Notes: generated by a model not told the origin, from the letters alone. A stretch of DNA of 64,000 nt from Bacteroidales bacterium (GCA_017428285.1 JAFRRE010000176.1:1-64000); one strand, 5' to 3'; positions 41,564-50,774 are shown, counted from the first letter of the stretch. Numbers and translations are program-made.

Positions 41564-43030
41564 ATGCACATTCTTTCCAAATCGACTTATATCAAGGGGT
41601 TGCAATGCGAGAAGGCATTGTATATGCAAAAGAAGCACCCTTATCTGCGCGACAAGCTCAGCATCGAGCAAAGAGCCAAGTTCCAACGCGGCACCGATGT
41701 GGGTGTGCTGGCACACGAGGTGTTCCCTGGCGGTATTGACATGTCGCCCAACTCGCCTTCTCAGTTCCCCAAAAAGGTTGCGGAGACCTGGGACAACCTT
41801 AGCAAGCCTGAAGTTAAAGTAATGTACGAAGCTGTCTTTCAGCACAATGACACGCTCATTATGCTGGATATGCTTGTCCGCGACGGCGACAAATGGTTGG
41901 CCGTGGAGGTAAAGAGTTCCATGAGGCTCAGCGACACCTATTATAATGATGCCGCCCTGCAATACTATGTGCTGCATGGCTGTGGAGTGCCGCTCAGCGA
42001 CTTCTGCCTCATGTACCTCAACGGTGACTATATTAAAGACGGTTCCATCGATGTGAAACAACTATTCAAGATGGAGTCGGTGATGGGGTATGTCGTTGAA
42101 AGAGAAGAATTTGTCGCTAAAAATGTGGAAAAACTGAAAGCCGTGGTCGCTTTGCCGCATTCCCCAGTTGTCAACATCGGGACACATTGTCACAACCCCT
42201 ACCCTTGTGATTTTCAAGGCCATTGCTGGAAACTTATCCCGAAAAACAGTTTTCTGTTTACCACCGCTATGGAGGACAAAGACCTGTTCCAATGCTATTT
42301 CAATGGTGTGAACACCAATGCCAAGATGCTCCAACAAGTCGAGCCTGATTCCGAAGAAGCCCATCAGATTGAGGCCTTGGAGACCAACTCGTATTACATT
42401 GATTACAAGACACTTTACTCGTTAGCTCCGCAACCCAAGCCCAAATCCATAGCCTACTTGAACCTTTTGCTCCACCGTCCCGCAGTGCCCGAATTGGATG
42501 GCACAAGACCATATGAGGAAATGATTTTGGCTTTTGCCCTGCAAGGTGAATATGTGCATGACGCAGCCATAGATCCCTTGCCACCCACAAACCAACACAG
42601 GGATGACATGGCTGCTGCTGATGGTTGTTTCGTTTGGGACTGCTTTGAAGACCACAGCCGGTGGAAAGAATCCATCGACCTGCTCATCGAAAAACTCTCT
42701 CATTATGAGCAAATTGTGTGCTTTACGCCGCAAAATCTCAGTACCACCCTACTCCGCCACGAGATCATACAAAACCAAACCATAGGTTACAAGGTCTTCA
42801 ACCTTTTCGAAGTGCTGCAAGAGGCCCATTTTTACCATCCGGCCATCAAACGGGGGCTCACCTTGCAACGCCTTGAAACGGCACTTTTTCCCGAGTCTAA
42901 ACTGTTCGAACACAGCCGGATTCTACTCGAAGCCACCAGCAACGACCTCATAGGTTATCAACAGGCACGAGAAGACTTAATCGCTGAAAATGAAATTGTT
43001 GCAAAAACTTATCAACTCCTTTTCAAGTAG
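41564..43030 (+). CDS. DUF2779 protein with Cas4-like PD-(D/E)xK domain
   Basis: Protein of 488 residues. The N-terminal 240 residues look like a RecB/Cas4-type nuclease: GLQCEKALYMQKKHPYL (first Cys), LDMLVRDGDKWLAVEVKSSM (D-x(n)-ExK) and HCHNPYPCDFQGHCW (Cys cluster likely holding an iron-sulfur centre). The C-terminal DUF2779 part normally has an exonuclease motif DFET; here the equivalent reads YYIDYKTLYS, so the acidic Glu is lost and this half may be inactive. It follows the DEDDy exonuclease by 2 nt. There is no CRISPR array or cas gene nearby. Confidence 0.78.
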   Translation: MHILSKSTYIKGLQCEKALYMQKKHPYLRDKLSIEQRAKFQRGTDVGVLAHEVFPGGIDMSPNSPSQFPKKVAETWDNLSKPEVKVMYEAVFQHNDTLIMLDMLVRDGDKWLAVEVKSSMRLSDTYYNDAALQYYVLHGCGVPLSDFCLMYLNGDYIKDGSIDVKQLFKMESVMGYVVEREEFVAKNVEKLKAVVALPHSPVVNIGTHCHNPYPCDFQGHCWKLIPKNSFLFTTAMEDKDLFQCYFNGVNTNAKMLQQVEPDSEEAHQIEALETNSYYIDYKTLYSLAPQPKPKSIAYLNLLLHRPAVPELDGTRPYEEMILAFALQGEYVHDAAIDPLPPTNQHRDDMAAADGCFVWDCFEDHSRWKESIDLLIEKLSHYEQIVCFTPQNLSTTLLRHEIIQNQTIGYKVFNLFEVLQEAHFYHPAIKRGLTLQRLETALFPESKLFEHSRILLEATSNDLIGYQQAREDLIAENEIVAKTYQLLFK

Positions 43031-43076
43031 TTGATAACTTCCCGAAAAGAACTTCATGGGGGCAGACTTTAATTCG

Positions 43077-43084
43077 TACTTTTG
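43077..43084 (+). promoter_or_regulatory. -7 promoter element of dnaB
   Basis: TACTTTTG, 53 nt before the dnaB ATG. Confidence 0.5.
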
Positions 43085-43137
43085 CCCTTCGAAAACGAAT
43101 ATACAACGAAGTTAAAACGAGCTAAGAATTTCATTTT

Positions 43138-44697
43138 ATGCCTAACGATACTATCACCCGCCGTCCTTTCGGCGACACTGCGAAACGCAATTTAATGACC
43201 CCCGAACAAGTCTTTGCCAACCAGGGGCGCATCCCACCTCAAGCCACCGACCTCGAGGAAGTGGTGCTTGGCGCCCTCATGTTGGAGAAGGAAGCCGTCA
43301 ACGAGGTCATCGACATCTTATCCCCCGAAGCCTTCTATTTGGACAAGCACCAGAAGATTTTTGCCGCCATAAAAGCCTTATTTGGAAAATCAGAACCCAT
43401 TGATATCCTGACCGTTACCAATGAACTCAAGCAACGTGGTGAGTTGGAGATGGTGGGCGGCGCCTATTATATATCGAAACTCACCAATCGCGTCGTCTCG
43501 GCGGCCAACATAGAATACCACGCCCGTATCATCATGCAGAAACACATTCAGCGTCAACTGATTCTGCTTTCGTCAGACATGATTCATGAGGCTTTTGAAG
43601 ACACTACCGATGTATTCGACCTGTTGGACAAGGCTGAGAACAACCTTTTCCAAATCAGTGAGAACAACCTGCGCCGCAGCTACGACTCAATGCAGGACTT
43701 GGTGAGCAAGGCCATCAAGGAGATCCAGAATGCCAAAAACGCAGACGACAAGCTGCGCGGCGTGCCTTCGGGCTATACCGAGCTTGACCGCATCACGCAA
43801 GGCTGGCAGAAATCCGACCTCATCATCTTGGCCGCTCGTCCCAGCATGGGTAAGACCGCTTTCGCGTTGAATCTAGCACGCAATGCGGCTGTCAACTTCA
43901 ACCGTCCGATTGCCTTTTTCTCTTTGGAAATGTCATCTGTCCAGCTGGTTACGCGTCTGATTTCCACTGAAACCTCACTTACTGCCGACAAATTGCGTTC
44001 GGGTGACTTGGCCGAATACGAATGGCAACAGTTGAACACCAAGGTCACCCCATTGACCGATGCACCCATCTTCATCGACGACACGCCACAACTTTCCATT
44101 TTCGAGTTGCGCGCCAAATGCCGCCGACTGAAGCAACAGCATGACATTCAGATGGTTTTCATTGACTATCTGCAACTTATGACCGCCAAAGGCGATAAAG
44201 GCCTTAACCGTGAACAGGAAATCAGCACCATCTCACGCTCACTGAAGAGTTTGGCCAAAGAATTGGAGATTCCTGTTTTGGCGCTATCGCAGTTGAGCCG
44301 TAGCGTAGAGCAACGCCCTGGTTCCAAGAAGCCCATCCTCTCCGACTTGCGTGAGTCGGGAGCTATCGAACAGGATGCCGACATGGTGATGTTCATCTAT
44401 CGTCCTGAATATTACAAAGATGGTGTGGATGCCGAAGACAAGCCTAAAGGTTATACCATCATTGATATTGCCAAACATCGTAATGGTAAACTTGGCGAAG
44501 TGGAATTGAGGTTTGTCGGACAATATGCCCGCTTTGAAGAAATGGAACAAGGCTTCGACAACAGCAGCTTCACCTCCATCGGTCCCAACAACCAGTTTGA
44601 CAGCCCCTCCCAAGTCTTCAGTTCCAAGATGAACGACGATGACAGTATGGAATCCTATAACCCTTCTATCACTACAGATGAACCCACCCCCTTCTAA
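43138..44697 (+). CDS. dnaB: Replicative DNA helicase DnaB
   Basis: Hexameric 5'-3' helicase at the replication fork, 519 residues. The N-terminal primase-binding domain (PPQATDLEEVVLGALMLEKEA, residues 36-56) is followed by a linker helix and the RecA-like domain with Walker A AARPSMGKTAFALN, H1a FFSLEMSSVQLV, Walker B MVFIDYLQLM and the Arg-finger region FRESGAIEQDAD-like LRESGAIEQDADMV. No intein is present. The RluA-type gene follows 11 nt later on the same strand. Confidence 0.98.
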   Translation: MPNDTITRRPFGDTAKRNLMTPEQVFANQGRIPPQATDLEEVVLGALMLEKEAVNEVIDILSPEAFYLDKHQKIFAAIKALFGKSEPIDILTVTNELKQRGELEMVGGAYYISKLTNRVVSAANIEYHARIIMQKHIQRQLILLSSDMIHEAFEDTTDVFDLLDKAENNLFQISENNLRRSYDSMQDLVSKAIKEIQNAKNADDKLRGVPSGYTELDRITQGWQKSDLIILAARPSMGKTAFALNLARNAAVNFNRPIAFFSLEMSSVQLVTRLISTETSLTADKLRSGDLAEYEWQQLNTKVTPLTDAPIFIDDTPQLSIFELRAKCRRLKQQHDIQMVFIDYLQLMTAKGDKGLNREQEISTISRSLKSLAKELEIPVLALSQLSRSVEQRPGSKKPILSDLRESGAIEQDADMVMFIYRPEYYKDGVDAEDKPKGYTIIDIAKHRNGKLGEVELRFVGQYARFEEMEQGFDNSSFTSIGPNNQFDSPSQVFSSKMNDDDSMESYNPSITTDEPTPF

Positions 44698-44708
44698 ACG
44701 ATTGAGCT

Positions 44709-45638
44709 ATGAAGAATGACAACAAGAAAGCTCCGCATTCCAAAGGCAATCCATTGAAATTCAACGTGTCCGAGCCGGCACAGCTGATGGATTTCCTCAT
44801 GAAAAAACTAGACGGCATCAGCCGCAACAAAGTCAAGCGCATGCTGGCCAACAAAGTCGTATCGGTCGACGGCAAGCGCACCACCCAATTCGACTTCGCC
44901 CTTGAGCCCGGCATGGTGGTCGAAATCGGCAAACCTACTGCCAAGGAACGTTTCCGTAGCCCTTGGTTGAGCATCGTCTATGAGGACAAATATCTACTGG
45001 TCATCGACAAGAAGGAAGGCCTGCTCACCAACAGCCCCACCAAAGAGAAAGACACGGCGCAAAGCATTCTGAACAACTATTTCATCTATACGCAGCAACG
45101 TTGTCGCGCCCACACCATCCATCGTCTCGACCGCGACACCAGCGGTCTGATGCTCTTCGCAAAGAGCAAGGAAGTAGCCTTGACGTTTGAGGAAGACTGG
45201 AAAAACACCGTCTACGATCGCCGTTATGTGGCCGTAGTGTGCGGCTGCATGGAGAAAAAGGAAGGCGTAGTGAAGTCGTGGCTGAAGGACAACAAGGCTT
45301 TCATCACCTACTCAAGCCCCACCGACAACGGAGGAAAATATGCCGAGACCTATTACGAAACCTTGTATTCCAACCCTAGGTACTCTTTGGTTGAATTGCA
45401 GTTGGAGACGGGTCGCAAGAACCAAATCCGCGTCCACATGGCCGACATTGGACATCCCGTGGTGGGCGACCCGAAATACGGCGTTTCAGACTCAGGAAAC
45501 TATGACAATTCATTGGGTCGCCTCTGCCTGCACGCTTACAAACTCTGCTTCCATCATCCCTACAAGAAAACGGATATGGAGTTTGAAACGCCTTTCCCAA
45601 AGGTGTTTGCCAAGCCGTTCCCCATGCTCAAGGAATGA
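44709..45638 (+). CDS. RluA-family pseudouridine synthase with S4 domain
   Basis: Protein of 309 residues. N-terminal S4 RNA-binding domain (MDFLMKKLDGISRNKVKRML) and a catalytic domain with HRLDRDTSGLMLFAKS, containing the catalytic Asp of the RluA family (HRLDxxTSG), and ETGRKNQIRVHMADIGHPVVGD, the other family signature. It should isomerise one or more uridines in 23S rRNA or tRNA; the exact site cannot be assigned (RluD-like candidate). It is co-directional with dnaB. Confidence 0.93.
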   Translation: MKNDNKKAPHSKGNPLKFNVSEPAQLMDFLMKKLDGISRNKVKRMLANKVVSVDGKRTTQFDFALEPGMVVEIGKPTAKERFRSPWLSIVYEDKYLLVIDKKEGLLTNSPTKEKDTAQSILNNYFIYTQQRCRAHTIHRLDRDTSGLMLFAKSKEVALTFEEDWKNTVYDRRYVAVVCGCMEKKEGVVKSWLKDNKAFITYSSPTDNGGKYAETYYETLYSNPRYSLVELQLETGRKNQIRVHMADIGHPVVGDPKYGVSDSGNYDNSLGRLCLHAYKLCFHHPYKKTDMEFETPFPKVFAKPFPMLKE

Positions 45639-45710
45639 TCAAAATGTAGCTACATTAACTGATTTGCAACGACCTCCGCACTATACATTTTTTTGATTCG
45701 ATTGTTTTTT

Positions 45711-45718
45711 TATTTTTG
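45711..45718 (+). promoter_or_regulatory. -7 promoter element of the DUF362 gene
   Basis: TATTTTTG, 26 nt before the ATG at 45745. Confidence 0.55.
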
Positions 45719-45744
45719 CGACACAGAAACAAAACAACAATACA

Positions 45745-46737
45745 ATGACTAAAAACACTATCGTTATGGCACTGATTTGCATGGTCGGAATGACCTCCTG
45801 TAATGCACAACACTATCAACCTGCCCCGCCCACGACCGAAGGTGAGGCGGCAACGGTCTATATGACCACCGACATCAGTCCAGAGGGGCTGGTGCGCATC
45901 TATGAAGCTTTGGGGGTGGAGGCTCATGGTCGCGTGGCGGTGAAAATTTCCACTGGCAAGTCTGAGAAAAGCAATCACTTGCGTCCCGAACTCATCAAAA
46001 ACCTGGTGCAAAAGGTGAATGGCACCCTCGTGGAATGCAACACGGCCTACGGAGGCAACCGTGGCAATACCGAGAAGCACCGCAAGGCTATTGCCGAGCG
46101 AGGTTACAACGACATCGCCACCGTCGACATCATGGATGAGGAAGGCGAAATGCAGCTGCCTGTCAAAGATACCAAGCACCTGCAATACGACATTGTCGGC
46201 TCGCACTTGCAGAACTATGATTTCATGATCAACCTTGCACACTTCAAAGGTCACGCCATGGGTGGCTTCGGTGGCGTGCTGAAGAACCAGTCGATAGGCG
46301 TGGCCTCGACCGCTGGAAAACTCTACATCCACTCCGCAGGAAAGAGCCAGAAGCATTGGACGATTGCCAATCAGGACAATTTCCTTGAGTCGATGGCCGC
46401 GGCGGCACAGGCAGTACACGACTATTTCAAGCAGGATGGCAAGGACATCATCTACATCAATGTGATGAATAATATGTCGGTGGACTGCGACTGCGACGGA
46501 CATCCTGCCGCACCACGTATCAAGGACATCGGCATTTTGGCCTCCACCGACCCCGTGGCCCTCGACCAAGCCTGCCTCGATCTCGTGTTCAACCACGTCA
46601 GCAGCAAGGATGACGATGCCAAGCCTTTGCAAGACCGCATCAACAAGAAACACGGGACTCACACCGTGGAATACGCCGAACAGATTGGCCTTGGAACGCG
46701 GAAATATACGATTGTCAATATAGACCATGAAGAATAA
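45745..46737 (+). CDS. DUF362-family lipoprotein
   Basis: Protein of 330 residues with a lipoprotein-type signal (MALICMVGMTSC, lipobox Cys at about 19). The DUF362 domain fills the rest: VAVKISTGKSEKSNHLRPEL, INLAHFKGHAMGGFGGVLKN, and DIGILASTDPVALDQACLDLV. Many family members carry a C-terminal 4Fe-4S ferredoxin domain; this one does not. The only Cys cluster is SVDCDCDG. Biochemical function unknown. The lipoprotein location is unusual, since many DUF362 proteins are cytoplasmic. Confidence 0.85.
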   Translation: MTKNTIVMALICMVGMTSCNAQHYQPAPPTTEGEAATVYMTTDISPEGLVRIYEALGVEAHGRVAVKISTGKSEKSNHLRPELIKNLVQKVNGTLVECNTAYGGNRGNTEKHRKAIAERGYNDIATVDIMDEEGEMQLPVKDTKHLQYDIVGSHLQNYDFMINLAHFKGHAMGGFGGVLKNQSIGVASTAGKLYIHSAGKSQKHWTIANQDNFLESMAAAAQAVHDYFKQDGKDIIYINVMNNMSVDCDCDGHPAAPRIKDIGILASTDPVALDQACLDLVFNHVSSKDDDAKPLQDRINKKHGTHTVEYAEQIGLGTRKYTIVNIDHEE

Positions 46738-46770
46738 CCCAATATGGGTAATTCTCAGATCATTACGAGA

Positions 46771-48129
46771 TTATTCCTTCACAAATCGCACCTCATAGTC
46801 TCCAGCTTTGATGGCATAGAGACCTGGAATGAGTTTGCTCACATCGAGTTGGCCTTCGTAACGTTGCTGCATCACCAAACGCCCCGTCATGTCAAAAACG
46901 CTGACGGTTGTTTCATCCACGACATCCAAATATAGGGCGTTTGTCGCCGGATTTGGCCAAACGGCAATGCTTTTCGATGTTAGTTCAGTAATGCCAATAG
47001 GGGCGTCCACTTGATAATCAATGGTATACACCCTATAATCATTGCCAGTAAACCCTCCAGAATCAAAAACGGAATTGTCACCATCAAAATAAACTACAGG
47101 ATTCTCACCAAAAATAAAGCCTTCCTTTGGGGAAAGTAAAACAAACAAATAATAATTCACATCTTCAAGATCAAAATAATCGTCTGGCTCAAGCACATAA
47201 TCATCATAAGTAACATAGCGATGCCATGAAACATCAAGTATGGTATAGGGTTCTGTTGGGCTCACCTCTATGTCGTAATCGGGATGCTCGCCCCAAACAG
47301 GAGCCGTGAAGCCTTCCACGTAAATCTCGTTGATAATCTCAGGCTCAGGGGGTGTCGGCTGTGGTACCATGAACAAGCCTGTAAGCTGTGTTCCAAGGCC
47401 AATCTCGCCGAGTGAAGTCGCCGCACCTGTTTCCGTATTCACTTGATACAGTCCATGGTCATTTGAAGTGGCAAACTGCGCCCAATAGAGCTCTCCGTTG
47501 TCGAGGTCGAAGGCCATGCTTTGCGTGTACCAAACCTCTTTGCCCGTAGGCCCGACCAAGGTAGTGGAGGCATCATTGAGATTGATTTCGTACAAGTTAC
47601 CACCTTCGTATGCCACGCCGTAAGCCTTACCTTGTGCATTGATGGCAAGCGTCCATATTCTTACGTTAAAACTCCCAACAACCTCAACCTCTGAAGGCGT
47701 GGCAAGGCTGGAGCGCTTCAGGTAGCTGTTATACTGGCTGTCTTGGCATAAATAGTACATCATGCCATCCACAGGGTTGTAGGCCATGTCGATGTACAAG
47801 TTGTATTGTTCCAATGCTGGAACAACCGTCTCGAATGCACCTATGGTTTGCGTCTCTTGGTCAAAAGGCGCTTTGCACAGACTTCTTGTCTGCGTGACAA
47901 ACCACACATCCCCCTCCAAATAGGTGGCGGCCCAGAGTTCGGGTAGCGTTTCGGAAACCGCTTGTACCTCATTAGGATTCTGTGCAGTAAAGGTGATGAA
48001 TTTGTTCTGCCAGTTTTCACCGTTGAAACAAGTACGGGCATAGCCGTACCACTGGGTGTTTTGCGCATTGGCAATTCCAATTATGGCCGTCAATACCAAG
48101 GCCATCCATACACGTAAAGATCTTTTCAT
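46771..48129 (-). CDS. Secreted T9SS cargo protein with beta-propeller-like repeats
   Basis: Protein of 452 residues with signal peptide MKRSLRVWMALVLTAIIGIANA. Residues 25-265 contain repeated strands (AATYLEGDVWFVTQ, MAYNPVDGMMYYLCQ, LAINAQGKAYGVAYEGGNLYEI, MAFDLDNGELYWAQFA) that look like a beta-propeller. A linker and a short strand domain follow. The C-terminus is a type A T9SS sorting domain (VWPNPATNALYLDV ... LIPGLYAIKAGDYEVRFVKE). The ligand is unknown. A -7 element lies just upstream. Confidence 0.85.
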   Translation of the reverse strand: MKRSLRVWMALVLTAIIGIANAQNTQWYGYARTCFNGENWQNKFITFTAQNPNEVQAVSETLPELWAATYLEGDVWFVTQTRSLCKAPFDQETQTIGAFETVVPALEQYNLYIDMAYNPVDGMMYYLCQDSQYNSYLKRSSLATPSEVEVVGSFNVRIWTLAINAQGKAYGVAYEGGNLYEINLNDASTTLVGPTGKEVWYTQSMAFDLDNGELYWAQFATSNDHGLYQVNTETGAATSLGEIGLGTQLTGLFMVPQPTPPEPEIINEIYVEGFTAPVWGEHPDYDIEVSPTEPYTILDVSWHRYVTYDDYVLEPDDYFDLEDVNYYLFVLLSPKEGFIFGENPVVYFDGDNSVFDSGGFTGNDYRVYTIDYQVDAPIGITELTSKSIAVWPNPATNALYLDVVDETTVSVFDMTGRLVMQQRYEGQLDVSKLIPGLYAIKAGDYEVRFVKE

Positions 48130-48157
48130 ATCGTAAATTTGCTTTGATTTCTTTCGG

Positions 48158-48165
48158 CAAAGATA
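48158..48165 (-). promoter_or_regulatory. -7 promoter element of the T9SS cargo gene
   Basis: TATCTTTG on the minus strand, 28 nt before the start at 48129. Confidence 0.5.
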
Positions 48166-48257
48166 CTGTTTTTTTGTGAATATCCGTACTTTTGTGCAAT
48201 CGCTAAGGACAAGTCAACATGGCAAGCAGACCCGATTGAGAAGAATTTCACAAAAGA

Positions 48258-48290
48258 AAAACCCTAACTGACAATCAGTTAGGGTTTCTT
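48258..48290 (-). terminator. Terminator of the tRNA-Leu pair
   Basis: Stem AACCCTAACTGA/TCAGTTAGGGTT with a 3-nt loop, followed on the minus strand by a T-rich tract, about 7 nt after the CCA end of the first tRNA gene. Confidence 0.85.
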
Positions 48291-48296
48291 TTTCTT

Positions 48297-48381
48297 TGGT
48301 GCCCCGAACAGGAGTCGAACCTGCACACCTCTCGATATACGCACCTGAAACGTACGCGTCTACCAATTCCGCCATCGGGGC
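48297..48381 (-). tRNA. tRNA-Leu (anticodon CAG)
   Basis: 85 nt on the minus strand including an encoded CCA. Acceptor GCCCCGA/TCGGGGC, D-arm GGCGGAATTGGTAGACGC, anticodon stem TACGT/GCGTA with loop TTCAGGT (CAG), a long type II variable arm and T-loop GGTTCGACTCC. Confidence 0.95.
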
Positions 48382-48391
48382 TTGGAATCAG

Positions 48392-48475
48392 TGCCCAGGA
48401 CAAGAGTCGAACTTGCATGCCGTAATCGGCACCACCCCCTCAAAGTGGCGTGTCTACCAATTTCACCACCTGGGC
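48392..48475 (-). tRNA. tRNA-Leu (anticodon GAG)
   Basis: 84 nt on the minus strand. Acceptor GCCCAGG/CCTGGGC, anticodon loop TTGAGGG (GAG), variable arm TGCCGATTACGGCA and T-loop AGTTCGACTCT. The CCA end is not encoded (CTG follows the discriminator), unlike its neighbour 10 nt downstream, with which it is surely co-transcribed. Confidence 0.95.
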
Positions 48476-48535
48476 TTGAATTAACTCAGTCATATGCTAC
48501 ACATGTGACTTCGTTGAATCTTTCGATTTCGGCTG

Positions 48536-48543
48536 CAAAGATA
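48536..48543 (-). promoter_or_regulatory. -7 promoter element of the tRNA-Leu operon
   Basis: TATCTTTG on the minus strand, about 60 nt before the first tRNA nucleotide. Confidence 0.5.
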
Positions 48544-48615
48544 CAACTTTTTTCAATGCTGCAACCGTTTCAAGAAATTTTTTGTAGTTTTTTTTCTTCG
48601 CATTACTTAATTTCT

Positions 48616-48623
48616 TATTTTTG
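48616..48623 (+). promoter_or_regulatory. -7 promoter element of the DUF4301 gene
   Basis: TATTTTTG, 22 nt before the ATG at 48646. Confidence 0.5.
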
Positions 48624-48645
48624 AAGCGTTTAAAAACCTATCATT

Positions 48646-50157
48646 ATGCTTACAGAAAAAGACCTTCAACAGCTTTCGGAAAGAAACATCAACGAAAATC
48701 AAGTAATACAACAAGTTGCGCAGCTCAAACGCGGCACACAATACGTCCAACTCATGCGTCCTGCCACCCTCAACGACGGCATTTTGCGCCTCGATGAGGA
48801 ACAAGTGAAACAGATGACCGCCAACTTCGAGGACGACAAGGAATTCTACCAATTCACGAAGTTTGTGCCCGCCTCGGGTGCCGCATCGCGCATGTTCAAA
48901 GACCTCTTTGCCTTCATCGAGACTGCCGAAGAGACCAAATTCACGGACATTTTCTTCGCCCATATCCATAATTTCGCCTTCTTCGACGACCTCAATGCTG
49001 CCGTCAAACGCCTTTATGGCAACGACATTGACACCTTATTAAAGGAAGGCCGTAAAGTTGATATTGTGAAAGCCCTTCTTTTGGAAGACGGCCTGAACTA
49101 CGGCAAACTACCTAAGGCCTTGCTGAAGTTCCACCACTATGACGGATTCAACCGTCTGGCTTTGGAAGAACATTTGGTGGAAGCCGCCCGTTATGCCACC
49201 GACAACGAAGGCATTGCCAAGCTACACTTCACCGTCTCGCCCGAGCATGAAGAGCCTTTCAAGAAAACTGTCAGCGCGCTGAAAGCCGACTACGAGAAGA
49301 AATACGGTGTGCGATACGACATCACCTATTCCTGCCAGAAGCCATCCACTGACACGGTAGCCATCGACGCCAACGGTGAGTTGTTCCGCGAGGCCAACGG
49401 CAAGATTCTGTTCCGTCCGGGAGGCCACGGTGCCCTCATCGAGAATCTGAACGACCTCGGGGAGGAAATCGTCTTCATCAAGAACATCGACAACATCGTG
49501 CCCGAGACCAAGGCGCAGACCACCATCGTATATAAGAAGGTGTTGGCAGGTCTCCTACTCCACCTCCAGCAACGCACGTTCGAGTATTTGGAAATGCTCG
49601 ACCAGGGTGCGGTCTCTACCGATGAGTTGAACGAGGCCATCCGTTTCGCCAAAGAGCAACTGATGATGGACATCCCAGACTTCGTAAACGGTTACAACGA
49701 CATCGAAAAGATCGACTATCTGTACAACAAACTTAACCGCCCGATGCGCATCTGCGGTATGGTGAAGAACGAAGGCGAGCCTGGAGGCGGTCCCTTCTGG
49801 GTGAAGAACCTTGACGACGAGGTATCGCTGCAAATCATTGAATCCTCGCAAATCAACCACAAAGACGAGGCTCAAGAAGCCATCTTCCAAGGCTCGACGC
49901 ACTTCAACCCCGTCGACCTCGTGTGCGGTTGTTGGAACTACAAGGGCGAGGCCTTCTGCCTGACCGACTATGTAGATGCCAACACGGGCTTCATCTCCAA
50001 CAAGTCGAAGGACGGCCGTGAGTTGAAAGCCTTGGAGCTGCCCGGTCTCTGGAACGGCGCCATGGCCGACTGGATCACCATCTTCGTCGAAGTGCCCATC
50101 GAGACCTTCAATCCGGTGAAGACCGTGAACGATTTGCTGAAGCCGATGCATAGTTAA
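48646..50157 (+). CDS. DUF4301-family protein
   Basis: Soluble protein of 503 residues of a family found mainly in Bacteroidota. Characteristic parts are FTKFVPASGAASRMFKDLF (near the N-terminus, a nucleotide-sugar-transferase-like loop), FHHYDGFNRLALEEHLVEA, FRPGGHGALIENLNDL and ICGMVKNEGEPGGGPFWV. The GxGxR-like start and the GGHGAL segment suggest a nucleotidyltransferase-like fold, but activity is not established. The gene stands alone with its own promoter. Confidence 0.85.
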   Translation: MLTEKDLQQLSERNINENQVIQQVAQLKRGTQYVQLMRPATLNDGILRLDEEQVKQMTANFEDDKEFYQFTKFVPASGAASRMFKDLFAFIETAEETKFTDIFFAHIHNFAFFDDLNAAVKRLYGNDIDTLLKEGRKVDIVKALLLEDGLNYGKLPKALLKFHHYDGFNRLALEEHLVEAARYATDNEGIAKLHFTVSPEHEEPFKKTVSALKADYEKKYGVRYDITYSCQKPSTDTVAIDANGELFREANGKILFRPGGHGALIENLNDLGEEIVFIKNIDNIVPETKAQTTIVYKKVLAGLLLHLQQRTFEYLEMLDQGAVSTDELNEAIRFAKEQLMMDIPDFVNGYNDIEKIDYLYNKLNRPMRICGMVKNEGEPGGGPFWVKNLDDEVSLQIIESSQINHKDEAQEAIFQGSTHFNPVDLVCGCWNYKGEAFCLTDYVDANTGFISNKSKDGRELKALELPGLWNGAMADWITIFVEVPIETFNPVKTVNDLLKPMHS

Positions 50158-50160
50158 GAT

Positions 50161-50253
50161 TTCTGTTGAATTGTTGACTGTTGAACTGTTTAACTGTTTG
50201 ACCGTCGACAAATCAACAATTAAACAATTAAACGATTAAACAATTAAACAACA
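50161..50253. repeat. TTGTTGACTGTTGAACTG / AATTAAACAATTAAAC array
   Basis: A degenerate 7-9 bp array that changes strand halfway: GTTGAACTGTTTAACTG units on the left and ACAATTAAACAATTAAAC units on the right, able to fold as a long imperfect hairpin. It separates DUF4301 from the TerB-like gene. Confidence 0.75.
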
Positions 50254-50260
50254 TAACGCC

Positions 50261-50581
50261 ATGACACTCAACAAAGGAGAATTCAAGACGATGGTGATGC
50301 TTTATGCCGCCAACATCGATGGTAACATCAAATCGGAAGAAGTGAAAGTAATGCTCGAAAGGAGCGGATTCGACACCGTTGAAAAGATGGAAAAGCTCTT
50401 CTCCAAGATGAGCGATGCCGAAGTCATCGCCTGCATCCGCGAGAACAAGCCCTTATACGCTGCCACCGAAGGCGACCGCATCGACCTCTTGGCCGACCTC
50501 TGTGCCATCATCGAAGCCGATGAGAAGTGCACCATAATGGAAGAGCAGATGGTGAGGGCGATGAGGAGGGTGTTGGAATAA
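50261..50581 (+). CDS. TerB-like small protein
   Basis: Soluble all-helical protein of 106 residues. The pattern MLYAANIDGNIKSEEVKVML, then DRIDLLADLCAIIEADEKCT resembles the TerB/DjlA-type module with acidic residues after each Ala-x-x-D-G motif. The function is unknown; the assignment is from pattern only. The following 190 bp hold no recognisable gene. Confidence 0.6.
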   Translation: MTLNKGEFKTMVMLYAANIDGNIKSEEVKVMLERSGFDTVEKMEKLFSKMSDAEVIACIRENKPLYAATEGDRIDLLADLCAIIEADEKCTIMEEQMVRAMRRVLE

Positions 50582-50774
50582 CCTTCCCTCTTCAACATAC
50601 CCAGTATTTATATATCGGATTGGGACAGATGTGATTTAAAATGATGCCATACGTGGAATGCAAAGACATTAGCACTACATTCCTCCATCCAAAAGCGGAA
50701 AGGTTTACCATACTTTCTTTAATAAAATGAACAAGATGCGACAATAATGCCAACAACAAAACTCAACTAGGAAT

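Noticed and set aside
40857..43030. Cas4/CRISPR adaptation module
   Set aside because: No cas1, cas2 or repeat array is present. The Cas4-like part belongs to the DUF2779 architecture.
45655..46728. Long minus-strand open frame opposite the DUF362 gene
   Set aside because: It is antisense to a well-supported family protein, reads His/Val/Asp-rich low-complexity sequence and has no promoter or family signature.
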